From: Williamsia sp. CHRR-6
Lineage (GTDB): Bacteria > Actinomycetota > Actinomycetes > Mycobacteriales > Mycobacteriaceae
Length of the DNA: 64,000 nucleotides
Reading direction: 5' to 3'
Assembly (NCBI RefSeq): GCF_018474015.1
Contig: NZ_JAHCSG010000001.1
Location: 1,240,001 to 1,304,000 of the forward strand
This document shows positions 34,268 through 43,477 of this stretch, piece by piece (position 1 is the stretch's first letter; every line of letters begins with the position of its first letter). The notes under the pieces were generated by a model, which worked only from the letters and a program-made list of their open reading frames with translations, made no database searches and was not told where the DNA came from. The position numbers and the translations under genes are program-made.

Positions 34268-37200
34268 GTGAGCGCCACCACCATCACCATCGGTGCGATC
34301 GCCGCAACGATCAGTGTGTTCTGCTGGGCGATCTTCTTCTCGGGTGTGTGGACGATGATTCGCACCATCGCCCAAGGTCAACGGGACACCACCCGCCTGA
34401 CGCCGGTCATCCCGCGCTTCAAGCAGATGATGATCGAGTTCGTCGCGCACACCCGGATGGTCAAGTTCCGCACCGTCGGCTGGGCGCACTGGCTGGTGAT
34501 GATGGGCTTCCTCGTCGGCTTCCTGCTGTGGTTCGAGGCCTACGGTCAGACCTTCAACCCCAAGTTCCACTGGCCGCTGTTCGGCGACACGTTCGTGTGG
34601 CACCTGCTCGACGAGCTCCTCGGCATCGGCACCGTGGTCGGCATCAGCGTGCTCATCGTGATCCGTCAGCTCAACCACCCACGCACCCCCGAACGGTTGT
34701 CCCGGTTCTCCGGGTCAGGTTTCACCGCCGCCTACTTCGTCGAGGGTGTGGTGCTGCTCGAGGGTCTGGGCATGGTGTTCGTCAAGGCAGGCAAAATCGC
34801 CACCTACGGCGATGCCCACGCCGGTTCGGACTTCTTCACCATGCAGGTGGCCAAGCTGCTGCCGGCCAGCCCGCTGATGGTGTCGATCTTCGCTGCGGTC
34901 AAGCTGCTCTCAGGCATGGTGTGGCTGGCCGTGGTGGGCCGCAAGATCACCTGGGGTGTGGCCTGGCACCGGTTCTCGGCGTTTTTCAACATCTACTTGA
35001 AGCGTGAGGACGACGGCGGGGTGGCCCTCGGTGCGGCCAAGCCGATGATGTCGCGCGGCAAGGTCCTGGTCATGGAGGACGCCGACCCCGATGTCGACGC
35101 GTTTGGCGCAGGCAAGATCGAGGACTTCTCCTGGAAGGGCTGGCTGGACTTCACCACGTGCACCGAGTGCGGTCGCTGCCAAAGCCAGTGCCCGGCGTGG
35201 AACACCGGAAAACCGTTGTCGCCCAAGCTGTTGATCATGTCGCTGCGCGACCACGGGTACGCCAAGGCCCCGTATCTGATGGCCGGTGGACGCACCGACG
35301 CCGCCGGTGACGAGGTGGGTCTCGTCGACGCCGACGGCAAGCCGGACGAGGCCAAGCTGGCCAAGATTCCAGCCGAAGCCCGCGCCGAGGCGGCTCGGCC
35401 GCTGGTGGGCCCCAGTGACGGTGTGCCCGGCGGCGGTGTGATCGACCCGGAGACCCTGTGGAGCTGCACCAACTGCGGCGCGTGCGTGGAGCAGTGCCCC
35501 GTCGACATCGAGCACGTCGACCACATCATCGACATGCGTCGCTACCAGGTGCTCATCGAGTCCGACTTCCCCTCCGAGCTGGCGGGTCTGTTCAAGAACC
35601 TGGAGAACAAGGGCAACCCGTGGGGCCAGAACTCCAAGGACCGCACCAACTGGATCGACGAGATCGACATCGACATCCCGGTGTTCGGCCAGGACGTCGA
35701 CACCTTCGAGGGCTTCGAGTACCTGTTCTGGGTCGGCTGCGCGGGCGCATATGAGGATCGTGCCAAGAAGACCACCAAGGCGGTTGCCGAGCTGCTCGAC
35801 ATCGCCGCGGTCAACTTCCTGGTCCTGGGCGAGGGCGAGACGTGCACCGGCGACTCGGCGCGCCGCTCGGGCAACGAGTTCCTGTTCCAGATGCTGGCGC
35901 AGCAGAACATCGACACCATCGGCGAGGTGTTCGCCACCGCCCCCGCCCAGCGCAAGAAGATCGTCGTCACCTGTGCGCACTGCTTCAACGCGTTGGGCAA
36001 GGAGTACAGCCAGCTCGGCGCACAGTACGAGGTGGTACACCACACTCAGCTGCTCAACCGGTTGGTGCGCGACAAGCGCCTCATCCCGGTGGCTGCGGTC
36101 AGCGAAACCGTCACCTACCACGACCCCTGCTTCCTGGGGCGTCACAACAAGGTCTACACCGAGCCCCGTGAGCTGATGGCCGCATCCGGCTCGGCGCTCA
36201 GTGAGATGCCGCGTCACGGCGAACGGTCCATGTGCTGTGGTGCCGGTGGCGCGCGCATGTGGATGGAGGAGTCGCTGGGCAAGCGCATCAACCTCGACCG
36301 GGTGGACGAGGCCTTGAGCACCCTGGACTCCTCGGGTGACAAGCCGCAGAAGATCGCGACCGGCTGCCCGTTCTGCAAGGTGATGCTCAGCGACGGCACC
36401 ACGGCCAAGACCAGCGGCACCGCCCTGGAGAACAAGGTCGAGGTGGTGGACGTGGCCCAGCTGCTGCTGGAGTCGGTGACCCGTGGGGCCGCCGAGGTCA
36501 AGCGTGGTGGACGGTTCCTGGGTCCGGCACCCTCGGCCACTCCCGCCGCTGCGACCGCGACGGCCACGAAGACCGTCGAGGCGCCTGCGGCTGCTGCACC
36601 GGCGGCTGCGGCACCGGCCGCGGCCCCCAAGCCGAAGGTGGGTCTGGGCATGGGTGCCGGCATGAAGCGCCCCGGTCAGGCTGCGGCGGCAACTCCAGCG
36701 ACCGAGACACCCACGAGTGAGACGCCCGCCGCACCTGCCCCGGCGAAGTCGGCCGGGTTCGGTATGGGTTCGGGCATGAAGCGTCCCGGGCAGGCTGCAG
36801 CCGCAGCTCCGGCCACCCAGACATCCACGGCCGGGACACCGAAGGCGGAGACATCCAAGGCCGAGACACCGAAGGCGGAGACACCGACGAGCGCGGCCCC
36901 CGCAGCACCCGCTCCGGCGAAGTCGGCTGGGTTCGGTATGGGTGCCGGCATCAAACGCCCCGGTCAGGCAGCTGCCGCCCCCGCCACACCCGCCAAGGCC
37001 GCACCAGCCCAGCCTGAGCCGGCCAAGCCTGAGCCGCAAGCACCGAAGGCTGAAGCCCCGGCGGCTCCGGCGTCGGCCACTCCCGCTCCCGCCAAGGCCA
37101 AGGGTTTCGGGATGGGTGCCGGAATCAAGCGTCCCGGTCAGGCCGCCGCTCCCGCACCGGCCGCGGCGCAGAGCAACGGCACGGCGCAGAGCAACGGACA

Positions 37201-37420
37201 CGCCGAGTCGAACGGCACGGCGGCAACCAACGGACACGCCGAGTCGAACGGCACGGCGGCAACCAACGGTGGGGCCGATACCAATGGTGCGGCCGCACCG
37301 ACGGAATCCGCGCCCAGCGAGTCCGGCAACCCCGACGATCGGGCCGTAACGGAAGCGATCCCTGCGAAATCCTCTGGTTTCGGCATCGCAGCGGGTAAGA
37401 AGCGGCCCGGACAGCGGTAA
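34268..37420 (+). CDS. Membrane Fe-S reductase, Rv0338c-like, with C-terminal repeats
   Basis: 1050 residues from GTG 34268 (AGAAAGG 10 nt upstream); an ATG at 34232 is the alternative. About five N-terminal TM helices form a NarI/HdrE-like haem or quinone module. Two 4Fe-4S motifs follow, CTECGRCQSQCP and CTNCGACVEQCP, then two CCG domains (CAHCFNALGKEY; CCGAGGARMW). It resembles GlpC/heterodisulfide-reductase D proteins and M. tuberculosis Rv0338c, probably passing electrons to or from menaquinone. The last ~330 residues are Ala/Pro-rich with five copies of a GFGMGAGIKRPGQ motif. In M. tuberculosis this gene lies beside iniR, here 8 kb away. Confidence 0.85.
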   Translation: MSATTITIGAIAATISVFCWAIFFSGVWTMIRTIAQGQRDTTRLTPVIPRFKQMMIEFVAHTRMVKFRTVGWAHWLVMMGFLVGFLLWFEAYGQTFNPKFHWPLFGDTFVWHLLDELLGIGTVVGISVLIVIRQLNHPRTPERLSRFSGSGFTAAYFVEGVVLLEGLGMVFVKAGKIATYGDAHAGSDFFTMQVAKLLPASPLMVSIFAAVKLLSGMVWLAVVGRKITWGVAWHRFSAFFNIYLKREDDGGVALGAAKPMMSRGKVLVMEDADPDVDAFGAGKIEDFSWKGWLDFTTCTECGRCQSQCPAWNTGKPLSPKLLIMSLRDHGYAKAPYLMAGGRTDAAGDEVGLVDADGKPDEAKLAKIPAEARAEAARPLVGPSDGVPGGGVIDPETLWSCTNCGACVEQCPVDIEHVDHIIDMRRYQVLIESDFPSELAGLFKNLENKGNPWGQNSKDRTNWIDEIDIDIPVFGQDVDTFEGFEYLFWVGCAGAYEDRAKKTTKAVAELLDIAAVNFLVLGEGETCTGDSARRSGNEFLFQMLAQQNIDTIGEVFATAPAQRKKIVVTCAHCFNALGKEYSQLGAQYEVVHHTQLLNRLVRDKRLIPVAAVSETVTYHDPCFLGRHNKVYTEPRELMAASGSALSEMPRHGERSMCCGAGGARMWMEESLGKRINLDRVDEALSTLDSSGDKPQKIATGCPFCKVMLSDGTTAKTSGTALENKVEVVDVAQLLLESVTRGAAEVKRGGRFLGPAPSATPAAATATATKTVEAPAAAAPAAAAPAAAPKPKVGLGMGAGMKRPGQAAAATPATETPTSETPAAPAPAKSAGFGMGSGMKRPGQAAAAAPATQTSTAGTPKAETSKAETPKAETPTSAAPAAPAPAKSAGFGMGAGIKRPGQAAAAPATPAKAAPAQPEPAKPEPQAPKAEAPAAPASATPAPAKAKGFGMGAGIKRPGQAAAPAPAAAQSNGTAQSNGHAESNGTAATNGHAESNGTAATNGGADTNGAAAPTESAPSESGNPDDRAVTEAIPAKSSGFGIAAGKKRPGQR

Positions 37421-37536
37421 TGTCAGCGGCGGGAAGCGCTCGGTCTGAGTCCGGAACGGGTCACGGTTACGCTTCCCTCGAGGGGACGGCGTCCGTGGTC
37501 GCGCGGACCTGACGCGCCGGAGGACGGGAGGGGCCC

Positions 37537-38793
37537 ATGGCTGCGAGACCAGGGACGGTTGGGCCGGTGCTCCCGTTCGCCTCTGATGACGACTTCCGCA
37601 GCTACGCCGCGCACATCCCCAACGACCGGTTGGCTGTCATCGTCATCCGTCTCGAGTCGTCGGATCGGGTGGCCGCCGCCTACGGGTTCGGTACGTCCAT
37701 CCAGGTCCGTGGGGCTGCCCTCGACGCCATCGCGCAGGTCGTCATCGGGCGTGCCACTGTGTTGGTCGGCCCGTCGGGCAAGGGCTGTCTGCTGGTCAAC
37801 GAGGGTGAGGACAGCTTGCAGACGGTGATCACCGACATCGCTGCCCGGCTGGCTGCCACCGTCACCGTCGACGGCGTGGATTATTTCGTCGAGTCGCACA
37901 TCGGGGTGGCGTGCGCGGGCGACGGCTTCACCGACGATCCCCGCGACACGTTGCAGGCCGCGTTGGCGGGGGTGCACACCGCCGTCACGTCTGGTGCCCA
38001 CATCGCCTACGCGTCGGACCTGTCGATCGGGGATCTGCGGGAGGAGATCGCGTTGGCCGCCGAGCTGGCCAATGCGGTCGGTGAGGCGTTCACGTTGCAC
38101 TATCAGCCGATCGTCGCCCTGGACACGCTGGCCGTGGTGGGTTACGAGTCGTTGCTGCGGTGGACGGTGGATGGTCGGGTTCGGCTGCCCGGCGAGTTCC
38201 TCGACGCCGCCGAGGAGACCTCGCTCATCGTGCCGATCGGCCGGTGGGGAGTGGCTGAGGCCATCCGGCAGCTCGGTGAATGGCAGCAGGCGAGCGACGA
38301 CCGAGCGCTGTTCATGTCGGTGAACTTCTCGTCGCAGCAGCTCTATGACCGCGATCTGCCCAAGCTGGTGGCCCGGGCCCTGGCCGACGCCGGTGTCCCC
38401 GGCTCTGCGTTGTGGGTGGAGGTCACCGAGCGCGACCTGATCGCCGCTGATTCGCCGGCCGCACAGACCATCGCTGAACTCGATGCGATCGGCTGTGTGA
38501 TCTGTGTCGACGATCTGGGCACCGGGTACGCCGCGCTGCGCTACATGGTGGATCAGCCGGTGCGGGTGGCCAAGATCGACCGATCGTTGATCACCGACAT
38601 CGACATCGACGTGACCAAGCGGACCATCGTCGAGGCGGTGTGCCAGTTGTCGTCCACCCTGGACATCTACACGGTCGCCGAGGGTGTGGAGCAGGAGTCG
38701 CAGATCGACCTGCTGCGGGCCATCGGTTTCACCCACGCCCAGGGCTACTACTTCGGCCGTCCTCAGCCAGCGGACGAGGTGCGGGCTCGCTGA
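37537..38793 (+). CDS. EAL-domain c-di-GMP phosphodiesterase with degenerate GGDEF-like N-domain
   Basis: 418 residues. The N-terminal half (~1-165) has GGDEF-like secondary structure, but the signature is replaced by VGPSGKGCLLV, so it should not make c-di-GMP. The EAL domain (~175-415) has ESLLRW (EAL changed to ESL), NFSSQQL, EVTERDLI, DDLGTGYAALR, KIDRS, AEGVEQESQ and GYYFGRPQP. Nearly all catalytic and Mg-binding positions are kept, so phosphodiesterase activity is likely. GGGAGGGG ribosome site. It stands alone between the Fe-S reductase and the ESX-type island. Confidence 0.88.
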   Translation: MAARPGTVGPVLPFASDDDFRSYAAHIPNDRLAVIVIRLESSDRVAAAYGFGTSIQVRGAALDAIAQVVIGRATVLVGPSGKGCLLVNEGEDSLQTVITDIAARLAATVTVDGVDYFVESHIGVACAGDGFTDDPRDTLQAALAGVHTAVTSGAHIAYASDLSIGDLREEIALAAELANAVGEAFTLHYQPIVALDTLAVVGYESLLRWTVDGRVRLPGEFLDAAEETSLIVPIGRWGVAEAIRQLGEWQQASDDRALFMSVNFSSQQLYDRDLPKLVARALADAGVPGSALWVEVTERDLIAADSPAAQTIAELDAIGCVICVDDLGTGYAALRYMVDQPVRVAKIDRSLITDIDIDVTKRTIVEAVCQLSSTLDIYTVAEGVEQESQIDLLRAIGFTHAQGYYFGRPQPADEVRAR

Positions 38794-38917
38794 GAGCACC
38801 CCCTCCCCAGACCCCCGCACAATCGTTCGGACTGGTTAGGATATCGGCGGAACCAACCAGGTCTGGCGACCGTCCTAGGTGAGAGTGGTCGGGACCCGCA
38901 GAAGGGATGGCGCGCAC

Positions 38918-39624
38918 ATGCAGGGCGAATCGGGGTCGCAGGCCGGTGCATGGCTGGCGGGCCAGCTGCTGGCGCTTGCAGATGACGCTACGCGGCTGTC
39001 TACGGTCGCTCTGGGTGTGCTGCCTGCCGCCGATCGGATCACCAACGCTCTGATGACGGCAGGGGGGGTGTCGCTTGTGAGCTGAGCGCGCTGAGCGCAC
39101 GGCTGGCATCCACTGCGACCCCTGGGGTTGCGCAGGTCGGTCCGTTTACTGTTCCCGGAATCGGTTTCGCAGTGGGTTGTGCTACGGCCGACAGTCTGCG
39201 TGCCGCTGTCGACTCGGTGGACGCCACTGCGATCGACTCCGCTGCGGCCGCGTGGCAGCGCCTCACTGATGACATCACCACTGCCACCGACGATGGTGAG
39301 CGTTCATTCGGTGCCGGTCCGACTGCCGATGTCCACGCTCAGTTGGTTGTCGCCGATCTCCGATCTCTGGCCGCACGGAGTGCGCTGGGTGCGCGTCTAC
39401 TGGGAGCCATCGGTTCAGGCGTTCGACGTCTTGACGCTGAACTGTCTGTGCTGGAACAGGATTGGGCTGCAGCGCAGGTGCTGCTGGCCTCACCCGCGAT
39501 GGCGGCAGCGTGTGCCGGTGTCCTGGAGGTGCATCAGGCGAAGTGTCGGGACGCTGCAGCGCGAACGTACAACGCGGCGGTGGCACGCTGGGAAAGCCTC
39601 GCGGCTGCGGGGGTGGGTCGGTGA
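38918..39624 (+). CDS. ESX-associated helical protein split by a poly-G frameshift
   Basis: The ATG at 38918 (AGAAGGG upstream) opens a frame that ends at 39085. From about 39067 a second frame continues to 39624 and shows the expected next residues. The join is at seven G (39062-39068): one extra G, or a -1 slip, would fuse LMTAGG to GVACELSALSARLAS and give ~236 residues. The whole is Ala-rich and helical, like EspC/WXG-type partner proteins. Without fusion the second part could only start at GTG 39172. The stop overlaps the EspG start (GTGA). It may be a sequencing error, phase variation or a real lesion. Confidence 0.55.
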
Positions 39625-40403
39625 CCGCGGCAGCCGAATGGCAGTTGAGCACACGGGAGTTCCGATTGTTGTGGGATGGCGAGCACGGTGCCCCGTATCC
39701 ATCCAGCCTGCTGTGGACCGTTGCGGACGATCCTGGACACGAGATAGACAAACGCAATCGGATCGCCGCGTTGCAGCGAAATCTCACGTCGGGGCAACGC
39801 GAAGCGTTGGCTGTCCTCACCCATCCGACGTATTCGCTGTTCATTGTGGGAATCGACGATGGGAGAGATCTTGCCGACCCAAGCCATCACCTCCGACTGT
39901 GCGCGGCCTGGGGTGGTGGCGACTACGGCTACATCGCCCGCCAAACTGTCAGCGGAGACGCGGCGTGGGGCGGACAGATCACCCTCACCAGACATGAGAC
40001 GTCGACCTGGACTGCGGCGGTGGTCGGCCAACTACCACCCGGTGCAGGGGCCGGGCGGTTGCCACTGGACACCGCTGTACAGGTGGACATGATGACCGCA
40101 GGTGGGGAAACACTGCTCACCACGGTGGTGTCTGCACCCGGCACTGCGGGTGGCCAGTTCCGCAGCGATGTGGCTCCCAGCACGTGCGGCACCATCTGGA
40201 TCCAAGTGGGGTCGATCACTGACGGCTACCCGCCCAGCCGAGTGGAGGCGCGGTACCGCGACATCCCCGGCGACGGCCGCTACCTGCTGATCTTGGACGA
40301 CCCCGGTGCAGCCATGGGCGTCGACCGTACCCAGTTCACCAAGATGCTCAACCGCGTCATCAATGCCACCCGCACCCGCCACAAGGCCAGAGCCGCGTCA
40401 TGA
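39621..40403 (+). CDS. EspG-family ESX chaperone
   Basis: 260 residues. EWQLSTREFRLLWDGEHG at the start and GDGRYLLILDDPGAA ... TQFTKMLNRVI at the end match the ESX-1_EspG family, cytosolic chaperones that bind the tips of specific PE-PPE or PPE-like substrates and keep them soluble before secretion by a type VII system. GTG start overlapping the preceding stop. The likely client is the PPE-like protein at 41143. No ESX core gene is in the window, so the secretion machine must be elsewhere. Confidence 0.75.
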   Translation: MTAAAEWQLSTREFRLLWDGEHGAPYPSSLLWTVADDPGHEIDKRNRIAALQRNLTSGQREALAVLTHPTYSLFIVGIDDGRDLADPSHHLRLCAAWGGGDYGYIARQTVSGDAAWGGQITLTRHETSTWTAAVVGQLPPGAGAGRLPLDTAVQVDMMTAGGETLLTTVVSAPGTAGGQFRSDVAPSTCGTIWIQVGSITDGYPPSRVEARYRDIPGDGRYLLILDDPGAAMGVDRTQFTKMLNRVINATRTRHKARAAS

Positions 40404-41140
40404 TCAGAGGAGACCGTGTGACAGCCCGATCGTCCACCCGCCGCCGAGGATTCGCCCGCGTGGCGATAGTGCCCATGGCGGTGACCTGCCTGATCAGTGC
40501 CGCCTGCGGGTCAGACACCTCGGGCACCGCCAACACCACACCCTCGTCATCGGTAGCACCGTCTGCGCCGGCCTCGACGACCATCAAGCTGCCGCCTGGC
40601 ATCGCCAAAGACTCACCCCAAGACCTCAACTCCACCAAAGACATGACCGGCGTGGTCACCACCGTCCCCGGCACCAAAAGCATCTACATCGACTACCTGC
40701 CCGACGTATGCAAATTCATACCCGATTCGGTCGTAACACAGCTGGGGGCGGTATCGAAGGAGAAGGCCTTCAATCGACCCCGACTCGTCCTTCAATCATG
40801 CGTTTTCGGCGCACCTGATTCCGCCTTCGGACTTATCGCAGGCGTATACATCAATAATATCCAGGAGTTGATAGGAAACTCCGATAATAGAATTCTGAAC
40901 CCGAGTTTGAAGCTTACCGACAAAATCACGGCCGTGCTCTACCAGGATACGAATCTAGACCTACCCGATGGCCGCGGGAACGAGAATTGCCGAGTGTCAT
41001 GGGGAACATTCTACGGCACAGCGGATGTCGAAGCTCGCTCAATACCGGGTTATAGATCGAATCCTTGCGAACGCGTCGTTGATGCGGCTCGTAAGATTGC
41101 CCCATATATGCCTACACGTCCTGCCCAAATGAGGAAATAG
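40400..41140 (+). CDS. DUF3558-like lipoprotein
   Basis: 246 residues from the ATG that overlaps the EspG stop (ATGA); an in-frame GTG at 40418 with AGAGGAG is also possible. A signal peptide with lipobox SAAC near residue 36 is followed by a Ser/Thr/Pro linker and a DUF3558-type domain (DVCKFIPDSVVTQLGA ... LQSCVFGA ... ENCRVSWGT ... CERVVDAARKIAPYMP) with four Cys. DUF3558 lipoproteins are common near ESX loci. From about 40690 the DNA becomes noticeably AT-richer within this gene, marking the edge of foreign DNA. Confidence 0.75.
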   Translation: MIRGDRVTARSSTRRRGFARVAIVPMAVTCLISAACGSDTSGTANTTPSSSVAPSAPASTTIKLPPGIAKDSPQDLNSTKDMTGVVTTVPGTKSIYIDYLPDVCKFIPDSVVTQLGAVSKEKAFNRPRLVLQSCVFGAPDSAFGLIAGVYINNIQELIGNSDNRILNPSLKLTDKITAVLYQDTNLDLPDGRGNENCRVSWGTFYGTADVEARSIPGYRSNPCERVVDAARKIAPYMPTRPAQMRK

Positions 41141-41142
41141 AA

Positions 41143-42888
41143 ATGACCACCTCCGGATCCGTGACTTTCAACCCTGAAGCGGCCGCCACCTTGGTTAAGG
41201 CAGCAAGCACATTTAGGGATTCAATCACCAAGCTTCAAGCAATTGCTGGACAGCTCGCAAAGATCCAGGGATGCGGAACGTTTCCCTCTGGGAGCGCGAT
41301 TGCGAACGGATTGAAGCTGCTGGGTCAGGTCGTCAACGAGATGATCAATCGACTACAGGCCTCTCTCGGAGCGATCGAGGCCGCCATCAAGGCTGCTGGG
41401 GGTTTGATCCAGGCCCAGGATGATGAAACCAAGCGGGCTGTGCAGAACGCTCCGCATAAGCCAGCGGTTCCGATGTTCCCGGGTGGAGTGCCGGCAGGTA
41501 CGCCGGTCAATCCGAACACCACCGTCAGCCAACAGATGTACAAGATGATGACGGGCCAGGATGCGCCGAAGCCCGTGGGCCGTACCGACGGCAAGCAGGC
41601 CGGCATGTTTCCGCTGGATGCCTCCCCGGAGCCGTCCGCGGCGTTGACCCTCGACGACATCGTGGCGCACCTCAGTTCCGCCGACGGCGATTTCTTGCTC
41701 ACGTTGAGTTCGCAGTGGGGTGATGTCGCACAGGGTCTCACCGATTCGATAGCCCTGTTCAACGGCGCCTTCCAGTCGATCCTCACCACGCCTGGGATGT
41801 GGACTGGCGACCTTGCAACTCAGATGAAGGCCAGCCTCACGACGTTCACCACCACCACCGGCGCCATCGCCGACCAGGCACTCAACAACGGTTCATCGAT
41901 TCTGGTCTGGGGCCTGGGCGTGTCGGGCACCAAATCGACAGTCGACAACCTGGCCGCCACCAGGACCACGGCCATCGCCGCCGCACCAGCCGAAACCAAG
42001 TTGCTGGTGAAAGACAATTTCGACCAGATGGCCCGGCAGGCCATGGAGGCCCACTACAACCCGGCCGTGTCAGCAATCTCCGGGGGGCTGGTCAACCTGT
42101 CCGACCCGCAAAGCCCTGTGTTGGGAACCCCGTTGCTGCTGCCCGGTATGACCCCTCAGGGATCCAACGGCTCCAACCCGCTGGCTGCTGCCCCGGTGTT
42201 CACCAACGGCGGTGGCGGCGGTGGGGGTGGCGGCGGAGGTGGGGGTGGCGGCGGTGGAACGTCATCCACCAAGAACACCCCGACGGGCACTCTGCAGAAA
42301 TCGGGAACCGGAACTCCACCACCCAGCACCACGACACCAACGCCTACTCCCACCCCCGGCCCATCGAAGTCTGGGCTCGGCGACCCGGTGAGCGGGGCGA
42401 ATTCAGCACTGTCCAAGGCAGGTTCCGGTCTCGGTGGTGCGGGTCGGGGTGGAGCGGCGACGCGGGCGGCCGGTCTGGCCGCCGCTGAGAAAGCCGCCGC
42501 CGAGAAGGCCGCGAAGGCTGCGCTTGGTGGCAAGGGAGGCGGTGGCGGGGGTGGTCTCGGCGGCGGGGCAGGCGCCAAGGAACCCGCGCTGCAGGCCCGC
42601 GCCGGCGTGATGGGTGCAGCCGAGAAGATGGCGGCAGCCGAACAAGCCGCCATGTCCAACTCTCGGGCAGCTGCCGGAGGACCGATGGGTGCAGCCCCGA
42701 TGGGCGCCGGCGCACGCCCAGGCGGCGAAGACGGCAAGGGCCACAAAGCCAACAAGTACCTTCACTCGAAAGAAAACGGCGAAGAGATCGTCGGTGAGGT
42801 GGCCGATGTGGCACCCACTGTCATCGGCGGCCTCAACCTCGATACCACCGACGACCGCCCGGTGAGAGGCCAATCACCGCGTCCGTGA
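41143..42888 (+). CDS. PPE-like ESX substrate with poly-Gly hinge
   Basis: 581 residues. An N-terminal WXG100-like helical hairpin (~1-95) is followed by a second helical region (~170-330) with a WTGDLATQMKASL turn of WxG type, then ~17 consecutive Gly (near residue 353), a Thr/Pro segment and an Ala/Lys helical stretch. The C-terminus GHKANKYLHSKENGEEIVG, ending in DVAPTVIGGL, resembles the tails of actinobacterial PPE-like/ESX effectors. No signal peptide. Expected client of the EspG encoded 2 genes upstream. No known toxin domain. Confidence 0.65.
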   Translation: MTTSGSVTFNPEAAATLVKAASTFRDSITKLQAIAGQLAKIQGCGTFPSGSAIANGLKLLGQVVNEMINRLQASLGAIEAAIKAAGGLIQAQDDETKRAVQNAPHKPAVPMFPGGVPAGTPVNPNTTVSQQMYKMMTGQDAPKPVGRTDGKQAGMFPLDASPEPSAALTLDDIVAHLSSADGDFLLTLSSQWGDVAQGLTDSIALFNGAFQSILTTPGMWTGDLATQMKASLTTFTTTTGAIADQALNNGSSILVWGLGVSGTKSTVDNLAATRTTAIAAAPAETKLLVKDNFDQMARQAMEAHYNPAVSAISGGLVNLSDPQSPVLGTPLLLPGMTPQGSNGSNPLAAAPVFTNGGGGGGGGGGGGGGGGGTSSTKNTPTGTLQKSGTGTPPPSTTTPTPTPTPGPSKSGLGDPVSGANSALSKAGSGLGGAGRGGAATRAAGLAAAEKAAAEKAAKAALGGKGGGGGGGLGGGAGAKEPALQARAGVMGAAEKMAAAEQAAMSNSRAAAGGPMGAAPMGAGARPGGEDGKGHKANKYLHSKENGEEIVGEVADVAPTVIGGLNLDTTDDRPVRGQSPRP

Positions 42889-42952
42889 CGTGCTGACACA
42901 GATTCTGCAACCACTATCCGCCACACCCCCACAGTGAAGGAAGACCACATCA

Positions 42953-43459
42953 ATGTCGGCCTATGACGATGACGACGACGAGTACGACTGGAGGGGCCCT
43001 TCACCCGCCTCACAGGCTGTCGAGGAACCGCAACCGATCATCAACCCGAATTATCTCGGCCTGGTGGAGATGGAGCTCGACGAACTCGGTTTACCTGTGC
43101 GGGTCAAGGCTGAACGCTCACTGCTTTCCTCAATCGATATCCACAATCTGTCAGCCGTATTCCTTGCCTGTTACCGCGAAGCGCTGTGGAAGATGGAAGC
43201 TCCAGTAATCGAGTCTGGGGACTGGAAGAATCTGGCGGCATTCCGCTCCGGGGAGCCAACCAGGGCCCTCGAGGGCTACTCGCCTACGCGAGCCGAAGAC
43301 GGCTACCCAGTAGTCGTCGTTAAAGCGCGAAACTCCCTGATACGATCCATCCAATTCGACTTACACTGGGCGGCACGCTCAGAATCCTGGGTGATTGCCG
43401 AAGAATTTCGTGACGCCTGCCACCACATTTCACAGCAGCTCACCCCATTCACAAACTGA
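42953..43459 (+). CDS. Small acidic protein, possibly YbaB/EbfC-like, in the ESX island
   Basis: 168 residues. A very acidic N-terminus (DDDDDEYDW) precedes a core LVEMELDELGLPVRVKAERS ... SIDIHNLSAVFLACYREAL, whose strand-helix order recalls the YbaB/EbfC-type partner proteins near ESX loci; the match is weak and by eye. The C-terminal part contains KARNSLIRSIQFDLHWA and WVIAEEFRDACHHISQQL. GAAGGAAGA ribosome site 8 nt before the ATG. Codon use is AT-richer than the genome. Confidence 0.55.
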   Translation: MSAYDDDDDEYDWRGPSPASQAVEEPQPIINPNYLGLVEMELDELGLPVRVKAERSLLSSIDIHNLSAVFLACYREALWKMEAPVIESGDWKNLAAFRSGEPTRALEGYSPTRAEDGYPVVVVKARNSLIRSIQFDLHWAARSESWVIAEEFRDACHHISQQLTPFTN

Positions 43460-43477
43460 CGGAGAGGATTCATTGCA

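Noticed and set aside
34910-37237. 775-codon minus-strand frame opposite the Fe-S reductase
   Set aside because: Arg/Gly-rich shadow of a clear multi-domain protein; no ribosome site or family features.
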